Below, piece after piece: positions 12,832-24,724 of a stretch of 64,000 bases of DNA. The notes beneath the pieces were generated by a model. The model was not told the DNA's origin, ran no database searches, and saw only the letters and a program-made list of their open reading frames with translations. The DNA is from Papaver somniferum. Lineage: Eukaryota > Streptophyta > Magnoliopsida > Ranunculales > Papaveraceae. Position 1 is the first letter of the stretch. The number at the start of each line of letters is the position of its first letter. The stretch spans positions 38,981,393 to 39,045,392 of the forward strand of contig NC_039361.1 of the NCBI RefSeq assembly GCF_003573695.1, written 5' to 3'. Made by a program: the position numbers and the translations under genes.

Positions 12832-15680
12832 ATGATGCGTCGAGATATTTCACATTATCTGCAACCTAGATTTCTTCTTATATTTATTGTTGCTATCATT
12901 CTTATTTTTCTCGCATTTCCAAATTTGCAATGGGTAAGTTTACGTTTCCATCTCTTTTACAGTTTCTTCTTGCTTTTAATTTGATAATATTTCTGAGATT
13001 TCTCTAATTTCATTTGATCAGTAGATTGCAAAGTTAGTAATTATTCATTCTGATCTGTCCTTGATCTATTTTTTGACCTAATATTAGTGGATGTACCCTA
13101 ATTGAACTTTTAGAAACAATTAATAGTAACAAAGAGAGAGTGAGGGAGACCATCTACGGGGTTCCAAGTAGGGATGCTATTGACTATACTAGGATCAAAT
13201 TATTTATCATGTTGTTATTACGAAAAACAGTCAATGCCATTTATATTTGTTCAATTTGTTTCCCTCTTTACTGTTTTAAGAGTTAGTGAAACAAATGTGC
13301 ATTATTGACACAAGTAATCTCATATTAGGAAGAAGATAAGGCATCCCTACTTGGAAGAAGATAGGAAGAAGATAAGGCAGAAGAGGTACACGAAATTACT
13401 CAGAGGGTGTTCTTGGATGTTGATATTGGTGAACAACGTATAGGTAACAAAGCTTCATGCTACTCTTTTTATGTGAATTAGCTTAAACTGAAAATGCCGT
13501 TTATTTTACCTTTTTTGCGTTACTTGTGGTTCTGGAAAAGCAGACATGTGTTTTGCTTTGCATTGTAAGTTGCTTAGGAGTATATGGGTGGTCCATTTAT
13601 TGCTCTTTATATCTGTTCCAATTTTGTCATGGTGGATTTGCTTAAAACTTCATTTGTGCGTGAGTTTTAATCAATGAACTATGTAGATTGCCGGGGACAA
13701 CTCTGAGTCGATAACTGTAGTGTTTTTAAGTTAACAATGGATCATATCTCCGTGACATACTAATATACTATTGTAACGTTCTAACTCCATAGCTGAGGTT
13801 CGGTTTCACTAGATAATTGTTTTCCTGCCCTGCTGTGTTATATATTTTTCGTAGAAAAACAGACAATTGTTTTTTGTTTCTAAAAGTGAGTTCAAAGTAG
13901 CAATCTTTTTTCTTCTTTATGAATCGGTATAAATTGCATTCCAATACCTTCCAAGGATAATCTGGAATTGGATCCCAAATTGATGGGTTACCTTTATTCA
14001 CATGCTTAACATTTTGAGTTTTGTGTATTTACTTTTGTACCAGTCTCTGATGTTTGCAGTGTTTTGATAACTCAGTAAACAATATCCGTTAAAAATGAAA
14101 TAGCATGTTTAAATTTGTGGTATTCTGTATCCCGTCTTTAACTTTATGTGCCTCTGAGAACTGCCTTTGCACTTTCTGCAGGTAGATTGGTAATTGGATT
14201 GTATGGCCAGGTTGTCCCCAAAACAGTTGGTATGTCCTACACCTTTCCTATTACTTTATGATCTTGATCCTGATGTGATCCCTTTCTATGTTGCCTTTAT
14301 AGTTGCACCTACAGAATCATAGTTTATCAATTTCATTGGTTAAGCATTTTTAACTGATTTTGCCGTTTGAAATCAAATATAATAGGAAAGTAAACTTTAT
14401 GGTGTATAAATCTTAATTAAATTTTACGGCTGTTCAAAAACTGCATGTTACAATGGTCTATATTTAGGAAATTTGATGACCTTGAATTGTCATATTGGAG
14501 TAAACTTTCCTTTGGAAAATATGTTCTTCTAACTATCTCATTAATACGAAGCCAAATTTTTTAATGGGGAACCACATCATTATTTCTTTGATCAGCCTGA
14601 GTTGTAACAATTTAAGCAGATTCCCGAAACAAATTGTCACTCAGATAATTTTTTCTACTAGTTATTCTCTCTAGTATAGATTTCTTTCATGTGTTCCTTG
14701 TTTCATTTGCTTGATATACCACTATATCAAGTACAGGGAAATTCAAACAATACTTGATCTATTCATTTGTTAGTACAAGGAAATTCAAACAATACTTGAT
14801 CTATTCAGCAAGTCATACTTTGTTTACTTGGATATGAATTGATGCCTGATGCCTAGCCTATATCTGTCTTTTGCAGAAAATTTCAGGGCTCTGTGCACAG
14901 GTACGCCGAGCTTCCTGATCTCTTTAGCAATTAACTGATCACTTATGAGAAGCACATTTTCCAGTATATTTTTATCATTTACTTCTTATCCCAGCATCAT
15001 GATAAACGTCAGATCTGGTTTCATCCTAAGTTCTACTTAGAGTTGTGTATCATCTCCCCTGGCATGTGTTCCTGGATATGTATGAACATATAACTGTAGA
15101 CCCAACACCAAACTTCTGCAAGACTCTGGTTATGATCAAGTTTAATTTCAAGTGCAGGAGAAATGGGCAAGGGTGTCAATGGAAAAGAACTCCACTACAA
15201 GGGAGTACCATTTCATCAAATAATTTCTGGATTTGTAGTACAAGGTGGTGATATAGCTCATGGGGATGGGAAGGGAACTGAATCTATATTCGGTGGCACC
15301 TTCCCTGATGAGAATTTCAAGGTCAAACATTCACATGCAGGTAGATCCTTGGCATATTCAATTAGAACAACCTAAAAAATACATCCTGAGTTTTTTATCC
15401 TTCCTTCGTATTATATGTTTACAACGCAAGGTAACTTGTGTTTCTATTTTAAGAAAAATACATTAAATCATTGTGAGCTAAATTACATGAGTTTTGTTGA
15501 TTGCATTTAGTTATCATTCTTTTTTGGTTCCTATGAGAATGCATTAGTCTAAATGTTCCATGAAGTGATGCAGATTTCTGAATTGTAGGCTGGTGGTGGT
15601 TGTAGGTATTGTTTCCATGGTGAACTCTGGACCTGATTCAAATGGCTCACAATTCTTCATAACGACAGTCAAGGCCAGCT
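12832..15680 (+). pseudogene. CYP21-type cyclophilin (peptidyl-prolyl isomerase) pseudogene, copy 1
   Basis: Exons: 12832-12933 (MMRRDISHYLQPRF plus a hydrophobic signal-anchor), 13365-13443 (VFLDVDIGEQRI), 14182-14229 (LVIGLYGQVVPKTV), 14877-14900 (ENFRALCT), 15158-15340 (GVNGKELHYKGVPF... to KVKHSHAG) and 15606-15680 ([17 protein letters not shown]). This is the secretory-pathway cyclophilin layout. Faults: the catalytic Arg of FHRI is Gln (FHQI); exon 2 carries a 36 bp insertion containing a 16 bp inverted copy of 13162-13177; a G is missing at the exon 6 donor (AGCTGTAAG instead of AGCTGGTAAG); and the last exon, present in copy 2 at 35655, is deleted. The N-terminus is still open, unlike copy 2. 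Confidence 0.9.
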
Positions 15681-16417
15681 GTAAGTCACTTCACTTGATA
15701 GATTAGCAAGGCCTATCCAATTAAATCCAAGTGTATGTTGAATGATTTTATGGTGGTCACATGAGCATATACACGCATGTCGTGTTCTCATCTCATGCTT
15801 TGGCTAGGGCTAACTACTTGATATCTACCATGAAGAAATCTGACTCCTCAAGAAGTACTACGTTACAAATGATTTGAATGTGCATGGCATTAGTGTTTAA
15901 TCATCTAGATCTATTTTGCCTTTGTTTTTGCCAACTGCTCGTTCGGAGCATTTAATTTGTGCACTAGCACGTTAGCTAGCTAACAATGTTACACTACACA
16001 GATAAACTCTCAGTTGTAGTCTTGTAGATGAAAATTTTCATTTTTTGCGTCTGCCTAATGAAACTTTACTTGTGTAAAACCATACGACTCAAACCAAGAG
16101 GGTCTGAAATCCAACATAGTCTCGTGTCAATAAACCAAAATTTTCACTCATTTGCTTCTGAAAACAAATTTTCCCGGAAACTACTCAGTTCTGATGACAT
16201 GGTATATTTGTAATTGACCTTCTCATAAAGGTTCTTCTAGATTCTCAGAAGCTGTGCCACCTTTATTTGGAGGGATTTAATCGCGTTAACTTCATTACAT
16301 TCTGCAGATGCCGCACTATTCTACTCCCTCTAAAACCCTAAAACCGTGCCTTCTTTTTCTCTTTCTCACTTCCAACAACCACCATAAACCCTAATCTAGG
16401 CCATCTTCAATTGAGCA
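15681..16417 (+). other. Residual cyclophilin 3' region and FolD 5' leader
   Basis: Up to about 16060 this matches the sequence following the second cyclophilin copy (35466-36060), minus about 190 bp holding the terminal exon. From about 16310 a C/T-rich stretch with repeated AAACCCTAA motifs looks like the 5' leader of the FolD pseudogene. No gene is seen here. Confidence 0.6.
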
Positions 16418-16932
16418 ATGGCCTCAACAATTTTCTCAGATTGTTCTTCATCCGCAACAACTCGGGGTTTCACATTCAATAAAATCCGAACTGGTATTTT
16501 TCATTTAAGACAATCATCAGCTATTGTTTCTTGCAGACCTCGAAATCCCAGCTTTGGTGTTCTCAGTACGCAGCGGCGAAGTTCTTACTCCACTGCTGGT
16601 ATGTGTAAAACCTCTAAACTATGTCATTTATAATTTGATTTTTCTATTAGGGCATACTATTTCAATACCTTCTCACCCAAATGCTTAAAGATTTATTGTA
16701 TTTGGTTAAATAAAATTTTTTGTTACAGTGGCTATGTCACTGAAACTTCTGCGAAAGTAATTCATGGAAAGGCGGTTGCGAAACAAATAAAAGATGAAAT
16801 CAAAATTGAAGTATTGAAGATGAAGGATGCAATTGGTGTTGTACCAGGTTTAGCTGTTATTCTAGTTGGAGACAGGAAGGATTCTGCAACGTATGTGCGC
16901 AATAAGAAGAAGGCTTGTGAAGCAGTTGGGAT

Positions 16933-19827
16933 CAGGGCCGTCTTTGGCATAGGGCGAAACGGTCGACCGCCCTAGGCCCAATAATTTGGGGGCCCAAAAT
17001 TTTTTTCCCCAACCTATATATATTCCTTAGATATCTGTCCTAAACGTGTCAATTGGCCGTGAAAAGTAAAGAGGAAAACCAACTCAGCGTGAAGTTTCGT
17101 GAATAGTCCGCTAGGGCACAAAACTGCGTCTCGATCTTTGAGGTTTCAGGTATGTTTCTTTTAATTTGATGTTTGCCTAGTTTAATTGAATAGTTGATGT
17201 TGCATTTACAGTAAATTTGGACTCAATTGAAGTATTTCTCACTTAATTCTGTTTGGGGTTAGGGTAGTTTTAAGAAATTGGATTTGGACATGATCATATG
17301 TTTTTGATAAATCTTAATTTCAAAGTTTTTTTTGTATCTGTGAGCTGTGTTATATTACTAATTGCAAGTTTGTGTTTTTTAAACTGTGTGCAGGTGAAGC
17401 ATTTTGTCAAAATGGCTCCCAAGTATAAGTCTGGTAGTCAGAAAATGAAGGAGAGAAAGAGAAAAGAAAGACTTGTTGACTCTTAAAGAGGAGGGCTTGA
17501 TAAGTTTATTATTAAGAGACCACGTCGTTTAGCCGAAAATTCAGATGGAAATGAAATTGAATCAATTGAAAATGTTATTGTCGAAAGAAATGACGAACAT
17601 GAACATGAAACTGAAGAGGTTCCTTTTGAAGGTAACATTTTCATTGAATTTGCTATGATTATGTTTTTTGACATCTCTTTCGATTTCTTTTTGTGTTATG
17701 CGGATATTATAGTAAAGGAACAAAAGTTGCAGCCAATTCATTTCTCAGATGCAATACTTGCTGTAGTTTTTCTCTACATTGACATTTGACAACAACTATG
17801 CTTTATTTGCTTGTGATTGTATTTATTAGATAATGAACACGAACAACCAGAGATTAATGTTACTGAATTCGGTAATGAACAAGCACAAAGTCTGCCAGGC
17901 AATGTGAATATTTTTAATCCAGCGGCTTGGGATGATCTAGATATAAGGTCAAGAGAAGTATTAGTAGAAAATGGTCTGTTAAGAGATCCTATGCTGGAAA
18001 ATGGTCCCAAAAACAGGTTTGGTAGACATTTCTCTTCAACATACTATACAAGACATCTACCTAACGGTGAGAAAGAAGATAGGCAGTGGTTAGCTTATTC
18101 AAAGGAGTTGGACAGGGTATTTTGCTTTTGCTGTAAGTTGTTTAAAAAGCGGAAATGAGAGGTAAGTTGGTAAATGAAGGTACTGCAGAGTGGAGACATA
18201 TGAGTGAAAAACTTTGTAAACATGAAGTACGAAAAGCACACATTCTTCACATGTTAGATTGGGCTGAAATGCGTATAAGAATGGAAAAGAATGAAACAAT
18301 TGATAAGCATGCTCAAGCTCGAATTAATAGTGAAAAAGCACATTGGAAAGAAGTGTTACAAATGTCTTAATTTGGCTCTTTCTGATACGGCCAAATGTTG
18401 TACTAAGGCGAAAGACTTTTTCAGTGTGCTAAATAACATATATAAATTGTTTTCAGGTTCCACAAGACGATGTCAAATATTGAAGGAGAATGTTGATGGT
18501 TTAACTGTGATGACGAATTGAAAGTGTTAAAGCAGAAACTGTGATGACGAATTTTGTCCGGCACAAGATGGGAAAGTAGAATTGAAAGTGTTAAAGCGGT
18601 CAGATTTCAAACTGCTAAAATACAAGAGGCACTACTCAAACTATCTGAAAGTGATGACGATGATTCCGACAGAGGTTTGGCAAAAACTTTTGCTATTGGT
18701 AAGATTGGTGGAATTTCAAGTATAGAATTTATATTAAGCTTGGTTATTTGGTATGATATTTTAAATGTTGTTAACGTTGTTAGCAAAACATTGCAATCTG
18801 AAGACATGCTTATTGACATTGCTATGAAACAAATTGAAGGGCTTATTAAATATTTTGAAGATTACAGAAATACTGGGTTTGCAGATACAATGATCAAAGC
18901 TAAAGAAATTGCAACCGAAATGGGAGTAGACCATGAATTTTATGTACCAAGAAAGATTACTAGAAAGATTTTTTTTGATGAAACTAGAGATGTAGAAGAT
19001 ACAACACAATCACATGAAGAATCATTTAGAGTTAACTATTTCTTATTTATTGTCGATCAAGTTTCTGCTTCATTGAAGACACGGTTTGAGAATTACAAAG
19101 CATATGAGGATATTTTTGGTTTCTTGTGTGGTTCAGTGAATTTAAGTTCATTAGATGATGCTCGTTTGAAAGCATGTTGTGATCGTCTTGAAACTGCATT
19201 AAAACATTAATCATCTTCTGACATCGATGCAAATGATTTATTTGGTGAACTTCAAGTCATTCGAATGATTCTGCCTGCTGAACAGATGACTGCTGTTGAA
19301 ACCTTACGGTTTCTAAAGAGACAAGGGTGTTTTCCAGTCGCGTGTATTGCATATAGAATATTGTTGACTGTTCCCGTGAATGTAGCGACTGCAGAAAGAA
19401 GCTTTTCGAAGTTGAAGTTGTTGAAATCTTATCTGAGATCAACTATGTCACAGGAAAGATTAAATGGGTTGGCTATCTTAGCTATTGAACATGAGTTTTT
19501 GGATGATCTTGATCTTGACAAGATAACTAATGCATTCGCAACCAGAACCCCAGGAAGGGCAATCTTTATAGGATGATGTTTTTTCTTTGGCAGTTCTATT
19601 GCTACTTCGCAGATGTTCTTATTTTTTTTATCAATAGGTACCTTTCACTTAAAATTGGAGTTGCTTTTTAACCCTTATTAAAATTTAATATGTACGCATT
19701 AATAGATTGTTCAATCTATTGTCATTTCTTCATTTATAATTATGTTTTTTTTTCCCATGTGTATAAGCAAAAAAGGCCCTTTTTCGAGTGCTCGCCCCAA
19801 GCCTCTAATATGTTAGAGACGGCACTG
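16933..19827 (+). mobile_element. hAT transposon inside FolD exon 2
   Basis: The 8 bp target duplication GTTGGGAT is perfect at 16925-16932 and 19828-19835. Ends are CAGGGCCGTCT at left and, inverted, CAGTGCCGTCT at right, a typical hAT terminal repeat. The element is 2895 bp and lies in the same direction as the gene. Removing it and one duplication rejoins the FolD reading text (EAVGI to TSYEICL), which proves the insertion point. Confidence 0.95.
17412..19576 (+). pseudogene. hAT transposase (ZMYM1/TTF-finger type) remnant
   Basis: Starts MAPKYKSGSQKMKERKRKER, then stop TAA at 17484. A TTF-type zinc-finger part follows (about 17840-18157, IFNPAAWDDLD and RVFCFCCKLF). The text then jumps to the C-terminal half (18554-19210, SGTRWESRIESVKAVRFQ) and ends with the hATC dimerisation domain (19265-19576, NVATAERSFSKLKLLKSYLRS). 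The central catalytic part is missing, with frame breaks at 18157, 18370, 18520 and 19208. The element cannot make active transposase by itself. Confidence 0.88.
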
Positions 19828-21320
19828 GTTGGGATTACATCTTATGAAATTTGCTTGCCTGAGGATTCTACAGAAGAAGATGTTATCAAGCATATTGCTG
19901 ATTACAATGAGAATCCCAAAGTTCATGGTATCCTCATTCAGCTGCCTCTACCTCGTGTAAATATGCTTTCTGAAAAATTATAATAGAATATCAATTAATG
20001 TCTCAGTACTGTTTGGTTTAGTACTGACATTTGAATTTTGATGTACCTTTGTTATGTAGATTTTGAGTTTTAATCTTTACCTTGCAAAGTTCGATTTTGA
20101 AGGTTAAGATAATAGAAACAGTTTTTGTTCAAATGTGGTGCAACCTTGGACTGTTAAGATACTTGCTATTAGTTAGTCCCTAGTTGTTCTTTTGATGAAT
20201 TTAGGGATTAGGGAGTTATGTGGTAAAGGGATCTTATGAACTCTATGGTCTTTGTGGCAGCATATGGATGAAGCAAGGATTTTGAATGCCGTTACTATTG
20301 ATAAAGATGTAGATGAATTCCATCCACTAAACATCGGGCTTCTTGCCAAGAGAGCCCTTTTTTGTTTCATGTACCCCCAAAGGATGCATAGAGTTGTTGC
20401 ACAGATATGGCATCACTATCAAGGGGAAGAGAGCAGTTATAATTGGTCGTAGTAACATTGTTGGACTTCCCGTGTCACTACTGCGACAAGTACGTCTGTT
20501 GCTTTGTTATTTGTCATACATGTCAACCTATATAACTTGATTTAGTTTGTTAAATTTTATTTTAGTTTGTTATTCTTCACATCTATGGTGTCTTACTGAT
20601 TTAAATAGTTATGTGTGATGTTTGTAGAGGGAAGATGCTATCATCACTATTGTACACTCTAGAACCGAGAATCCTGAGGAGATTGTGAGACAGGCAGATA
20701 TCATCGTCTCTGCTGTTGGGAAAGCGAAAATGGTGAGAGGTAGCTGGATTAAGCCAGGGGCTGTTATTATTGATGTCGGCATCAACCCAATAGATGTAAG
20801 TAGGGTCTGTCCAATTTTTGTGCTATTCTATATGGATGTGCTAACTATTTTTACTGCTAAAAAAGGTTATTACTGAACGGAATGTGGATGTTTTTTTTTT
20901 GAAGAAAAGATCATTCTTATTGATTTCTTATTTTTGTTTTGTTAGTTCACAATATTGACAATACCAGCAAAAAAAAGATTAAGTTTGAAATTTATGTAGC
21001 CATACTGTAATCAAGATATGTTAGCCTTCTTTTCCTACTAACCCCATAAAGCATTTCAAAGAAGATAGTTGGACTAACTTAGCTCGGGGGTAGTCATGTT
21101 TCGGGTTGAAGCGTACCTAGATTATTGAAATTGCTTTTATGTTTGACAGGACCCAGAAAGTCCTCGAGGCTACCGGTTGGTTGGGGATGTTTGCTATGAC
21201 GAGGCATGTAAAGTAGCTTCCGCAATTACTCCAGTATCTGGTGGAGTCGGTATGTTGACCATAGCCATGCTTCTATCAAATACCCTTAGCTCAGCTAAGA
21301 GAGCACTCAAGTTTGAATGA

Positions 21321-22614
21321 GAGTTGGACAATTTTTTCGGCTTATCTAGAAACAATGATGTTACATGTGCCCCTTCTCTATAGAAGGTTATTCTTAATGA
21401 TCTTAATGACAAGCTTTATTTTTGCTTTTACCGTAAGATTATTCATATTCTCTTCCTTCATATTTATACAGTTGAGTTCACAAGTCATAATGCCAATTTT
21501 TGTAAGTTGCTTTTACTCTTGCTCGTACAAGATACAAACAACTAAGAAGAGGGCCAGTTTGCACCTTCCTCTGTCTACGTCATTGCCCTCTAGAAATTCT
21601 CAGCTATTGGAGGAGCAGATGAAAATTCTAACTAAATGAAAGATTCTCTAGTATGTTTTTTTTTTTGTTTTTGCATTTTCCTCCAATGAATATAGTAGGA
21701 AAATCGAAATCAGTTTATTGTGCGAGGAAAAAACACCGACCACATTTATTCTGCGCAATTTCAATGGGGCACGGTGTTGGAACGACGTGAATCATGTGAT
21801 AACAAGATGAAAAAAAAAGTCTATCAGGGGATGGACCGCTAGTACTTTGTCCTACTCACATGCTTGAATTCCAATGTCTACAACACTTTCAGCTGTCATT
21901 ATCTTGATGGGTAACATTTTTAGCGATTTAGCTAATATACACCTCATATCACAGTCGCTCCTCTTAAATATCTACTTCGTTCAATCTTCCAACTATGTTG
22001 TCTTAGTCGTTGGTCAGGATGTTGTTTGTGGGTGAAAACAGTTTCTGCTGATTTCGTTAATTTCGTGTGTGGGTGAGATACGAGTCTAAACCCTAAACTA
22101 TGTACTGCACGGGAGTACTTTAGATTATAGAGGTCAATCTGTACAAATCCGGCCTAAACCAAGAAATGGTTGTTCCAGACTTGCTTCGGTCACAAAGTGA
22201 AGGAGAAGGGTTGGTCTTGGGGAGGGAAGCGAAAAGAGTGTTGAGACCAGAATAGTTGATTCCGAAAGAGTAGTTGTTTGACGACTTGTATCAGAAAGTG
22301 AAACGCTAGCAGATTGGAAAGCTAACAAGTGATTTCTGAGTGTTGTATGCTCCTAACCAAAAACTTTTTTTTGGTGGAAATAGGTGAGACCTATTTATAC
22401 AAGTCGCAACGAAATGTACCCTGGTCTCGTAAGAAGTGGAAACGGTTGAGTAAACGGAAGAAAGCGGTAACGGGTAACGCCTGGAATTGATGTCCATAAT
22501 GAAGGAAACGTTTCACCATTACTCGTTGTATTTACTAACCGCCTCACTCTTATGACACTTTCTTGTAATGGGCGTAGTGTACGCCGCACGCTGTAAACCG
22601 CCATACCAATACCC
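21321..22614. other. Intergenic, no supported gene
   Basis: After the FolD stop comes ordinary AT-rich 3' sequence. From about 22130 to 22614 the base composition changes (G-rich) and the minus strand shows a TATAAATAGG-like box near 22383-22392. This may be a promoter-bearing LTR remnant, but no second copy is seen. Confidence 0.4.
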
Positions 22615-23024
22615 TGATGAGCATCCCCCAGTTTGTGACATGTTTTGATGTCTCGAGTGTTTTCGTGCAAAACGTGCAGCATGTTGCTATTGTTTGGCAA
22701 GTTAAGATTGAGAGGCTTGTCGGTTCGTGGTGACCTTCGACGGCCGAGATTTTGCATCTTGAGAGGAAGGTTAGCCGTTGATTGTGGTTACCTTCCGTTG
22801 GTAGCCATTAGCGTGGCCATGGTGTTGGCATGGCTTGCACATGATCTGGTGTGTCTAATTAGGGTTTGGTGTCGTGACCAAAGAATTGGCATAACTAAGT
22901 GTGTGCCGTGGCCAAAGAGTTGGCATCGTAGCCAAAGGTTACCACAAGTCGTTTGGTTTAAGGGCGAGATTGTACGGCTGAGATTTGCATCTCAGAAGGA
23001 AAGATATCCGTTGGAAGCGTGCGG

Positions 23025-23235
23025 CTTGGAAGGGAAGCGCTTGCGGCTTGGAAGGGATCCATTAACAGCGTGCGTCTTGGAAGGGAAGCGCTTTCGGCTT
23101 GGAAGGGAAGCACTTGCGGCTTGGAAGGGAAGCGCTTGCGGGTTGGAAGGGAATCGCTTGCGGATTGGAAGGGAGTCACTTGCGGCTTGGAAGGGAGCCG
23201 CTGGAAGTGTGCGGCTTGGAAGGGAGTCGCTTGCG
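23025..23235 (+). repeat. 22 bp minisatellite, about 9 units
   Basis: The unit CTTGGAAGGGAAGCGCTTGCGG repeats with point changes and two longer (29 bp) variants. The right LTR-like copy has only about three to four units at 27905-27990, so copy number differs between the two repeats. Confidence 0.85.
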
Positions 23236-23849
23236 GCTTTGTCTAAATTAGGGTTTGACATGCCGAAACCCTAATTAGAGCCCTTTATTAGAATCTCCGT
23301 ATAATTCCCGTACGGACTCGTATTTTGACGGTCCGCCCCTCCATTCCGATCGGAAAAGAATTTCTCTATCTCCCTACGCGAGAATATTTAGGTTTTGAGC
23401 TCGTTTAGGGGGTGAAAACAGCCCGACAGTAAAACTCAGGAGGAATTCAGGATGGGTGGCGGCATGGCCAAAGTTAGGTTTTGGTGGCACAAGCCAAAAA
23501 ATTTGGCGTTGTGGCCAAAAAAGTCGCCACAAGTCATTTAGTTCGGTGGCGGACTTGGACGGCTGAGATTTTCATCTCAGGAGGAAGGGTAGCCGTTGAT
23601 TGTTGCAACCCTCTATTTGGCAGCCAACGACATGGAGGCATGGCCGGCATGGCTTTGGCATGTTTTAGGCGCGACCAAATTAGGGTTTTTGCATAAACCG
23701 TGGAATTTGGCATTGGGCCAGAAGTTGCCACGCGTTTGGTGGCGAACGTGTACGGCTGAGATTTGCATCTCAGAAGGAAGGATATCCGTCGATTGTTGTA
23801 ACCCTCCGTTTGGCAGCCAGCAGCATAGGGGCATGGCCGACATGGCTTT

Positions 23850-24010
23850 GGCATGTTTTTGGCGCGGAGATGTGGCTGGCATGATTGGCATGTCGTTGGC
23901 ACGGTGGTGCGGCTGGCATGGTATGCCTTTGGTGGGAAGATGTGGCTGGCATGGCTGGCATGTCGTTGGCACAGTGGTGCGGCTGGCATGGTATGCCTTT
24001 GGCGCGGAGA
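23850..24010 (+). repeat. About 72 bp tandem duplication in LTR-like repeat
   Basis: The block with GGCTGGCATG...TGTCGTTGGCAC...GGTGCGGCTGGCATGG is present twice in a row. A similar pair occurs at 28240-28370 in the right copy, so the duplication predates or is shared by both. Confidence 0.7.
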
Positions 24011-24724
24011 TGCGGAAATTAAGGTTTAGCATGTCGAAACCCTATTTAGAATATACGGCATGCGCGGTTGGCATGCTTGGCTAGCGTGCGTGGTTGGCAT
24101 GTGTGGAGATGATGCCAGTCAATACCGAGGGTTCTATCGTGGAACATAGCATGTATTAAAAAAATGTACCCTGGTAAACTTCTCGTAGACGTATTGAAAG
24201 GCTCAATAAATTCTCTAGTGGAGACGTCAGTACTCAGGCTCTATTTCTTTACAGAGTGACGTCACGTCAGGCCTAGGTTTTACGATTTTAACCCTAAGCT
24301 AAAAACCACCATCAACATTAAGTCCTCTGCTAAGCTCGGAACAGGGGCTTTGTTGCGAGGTAAGCATGAGATGGTGACAGGCAAGGAAAAAATCGAAACG
24401 GAAAGTTATGAAATATGGTCAGGAAGATTCGGCTAAACTTTTAGGAGGTAAGAAAAATCTGCGACTCTCGTGTTGGCAGTTCCGTGCGGATTTGGTTCAA
24501 AGTGGAGCCGCTTGCGTTGGTTGGCGTGAAGTAAGCCGTTAGCATTGGTCGGATTGGAACGGAGCCGTTAGCATTGGTCGGATTGGAACGGAGCCGTTAG
24601 CATCGACTCGGCGGCACGTTGGGATACACTTGGCGTGCGTGAGCTGCTGGCATAGTCTTGAATACAAGGATGAATGTTGAGCTGGTGGAGCCATCAGTAC
24701 TATAATGCATTGAATAGTATGTCT

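Larger units (their letters stand above)
16418..21320 (+). pseudogene. FOLD4-like: Chloroplast-type FolD (methylene-THF dehydrogenase/cyclohydrolase) pseudogene
   Basis: FolD interconverts methylene-, methenyl- and 10-formyl-THF. Exon 1 (16418-16598) encodes a Ser/Thr/Arg-rich transit-peptide-like start. Exon 2 from 16729 has AKVIHGKAVAKQIKDEI and YVRNKKKACEAVGI with the active-site-type Lys, and continues after the hAT insertion with SYEICLPEDSTEEDV and ILIQLPLPR. Later exons: about 20261-20490 ([25 protein letters not shown]), 20629-20797 ([27 protein letters not shown]) and 21151-21320 (ending SAKRALKFE, stop). Faults: one base is lost at the start of exon 2 (about 16738), the frame breaks near 20350 and a 2.9 kb transposon splits exon 2. 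PGGVGPMT is changed to SGGVGMLT. It is dead as a single gene. Confidence 0.92.
22615..24317 (+). repeat. LTR-like direct repeat, left copy
   Basis: It matches 27493-28678 in blocks but is longer, holding extra sequence at about 23240-23620. It contains internal short repeats (22 bp and about 72 bp families listed separately), which explains much of the length difference. The open frames across it are repeat translations, not genes. Confidence 0.65.

Noticed and set aside
22645..23274. 209-codon ORF with repeated AWKG/LEGKRLRLGRE peptides
   Set aside because: It is the translation of a 22 bp minisatellite in an LTR-like repeat. No start context or family was seen.
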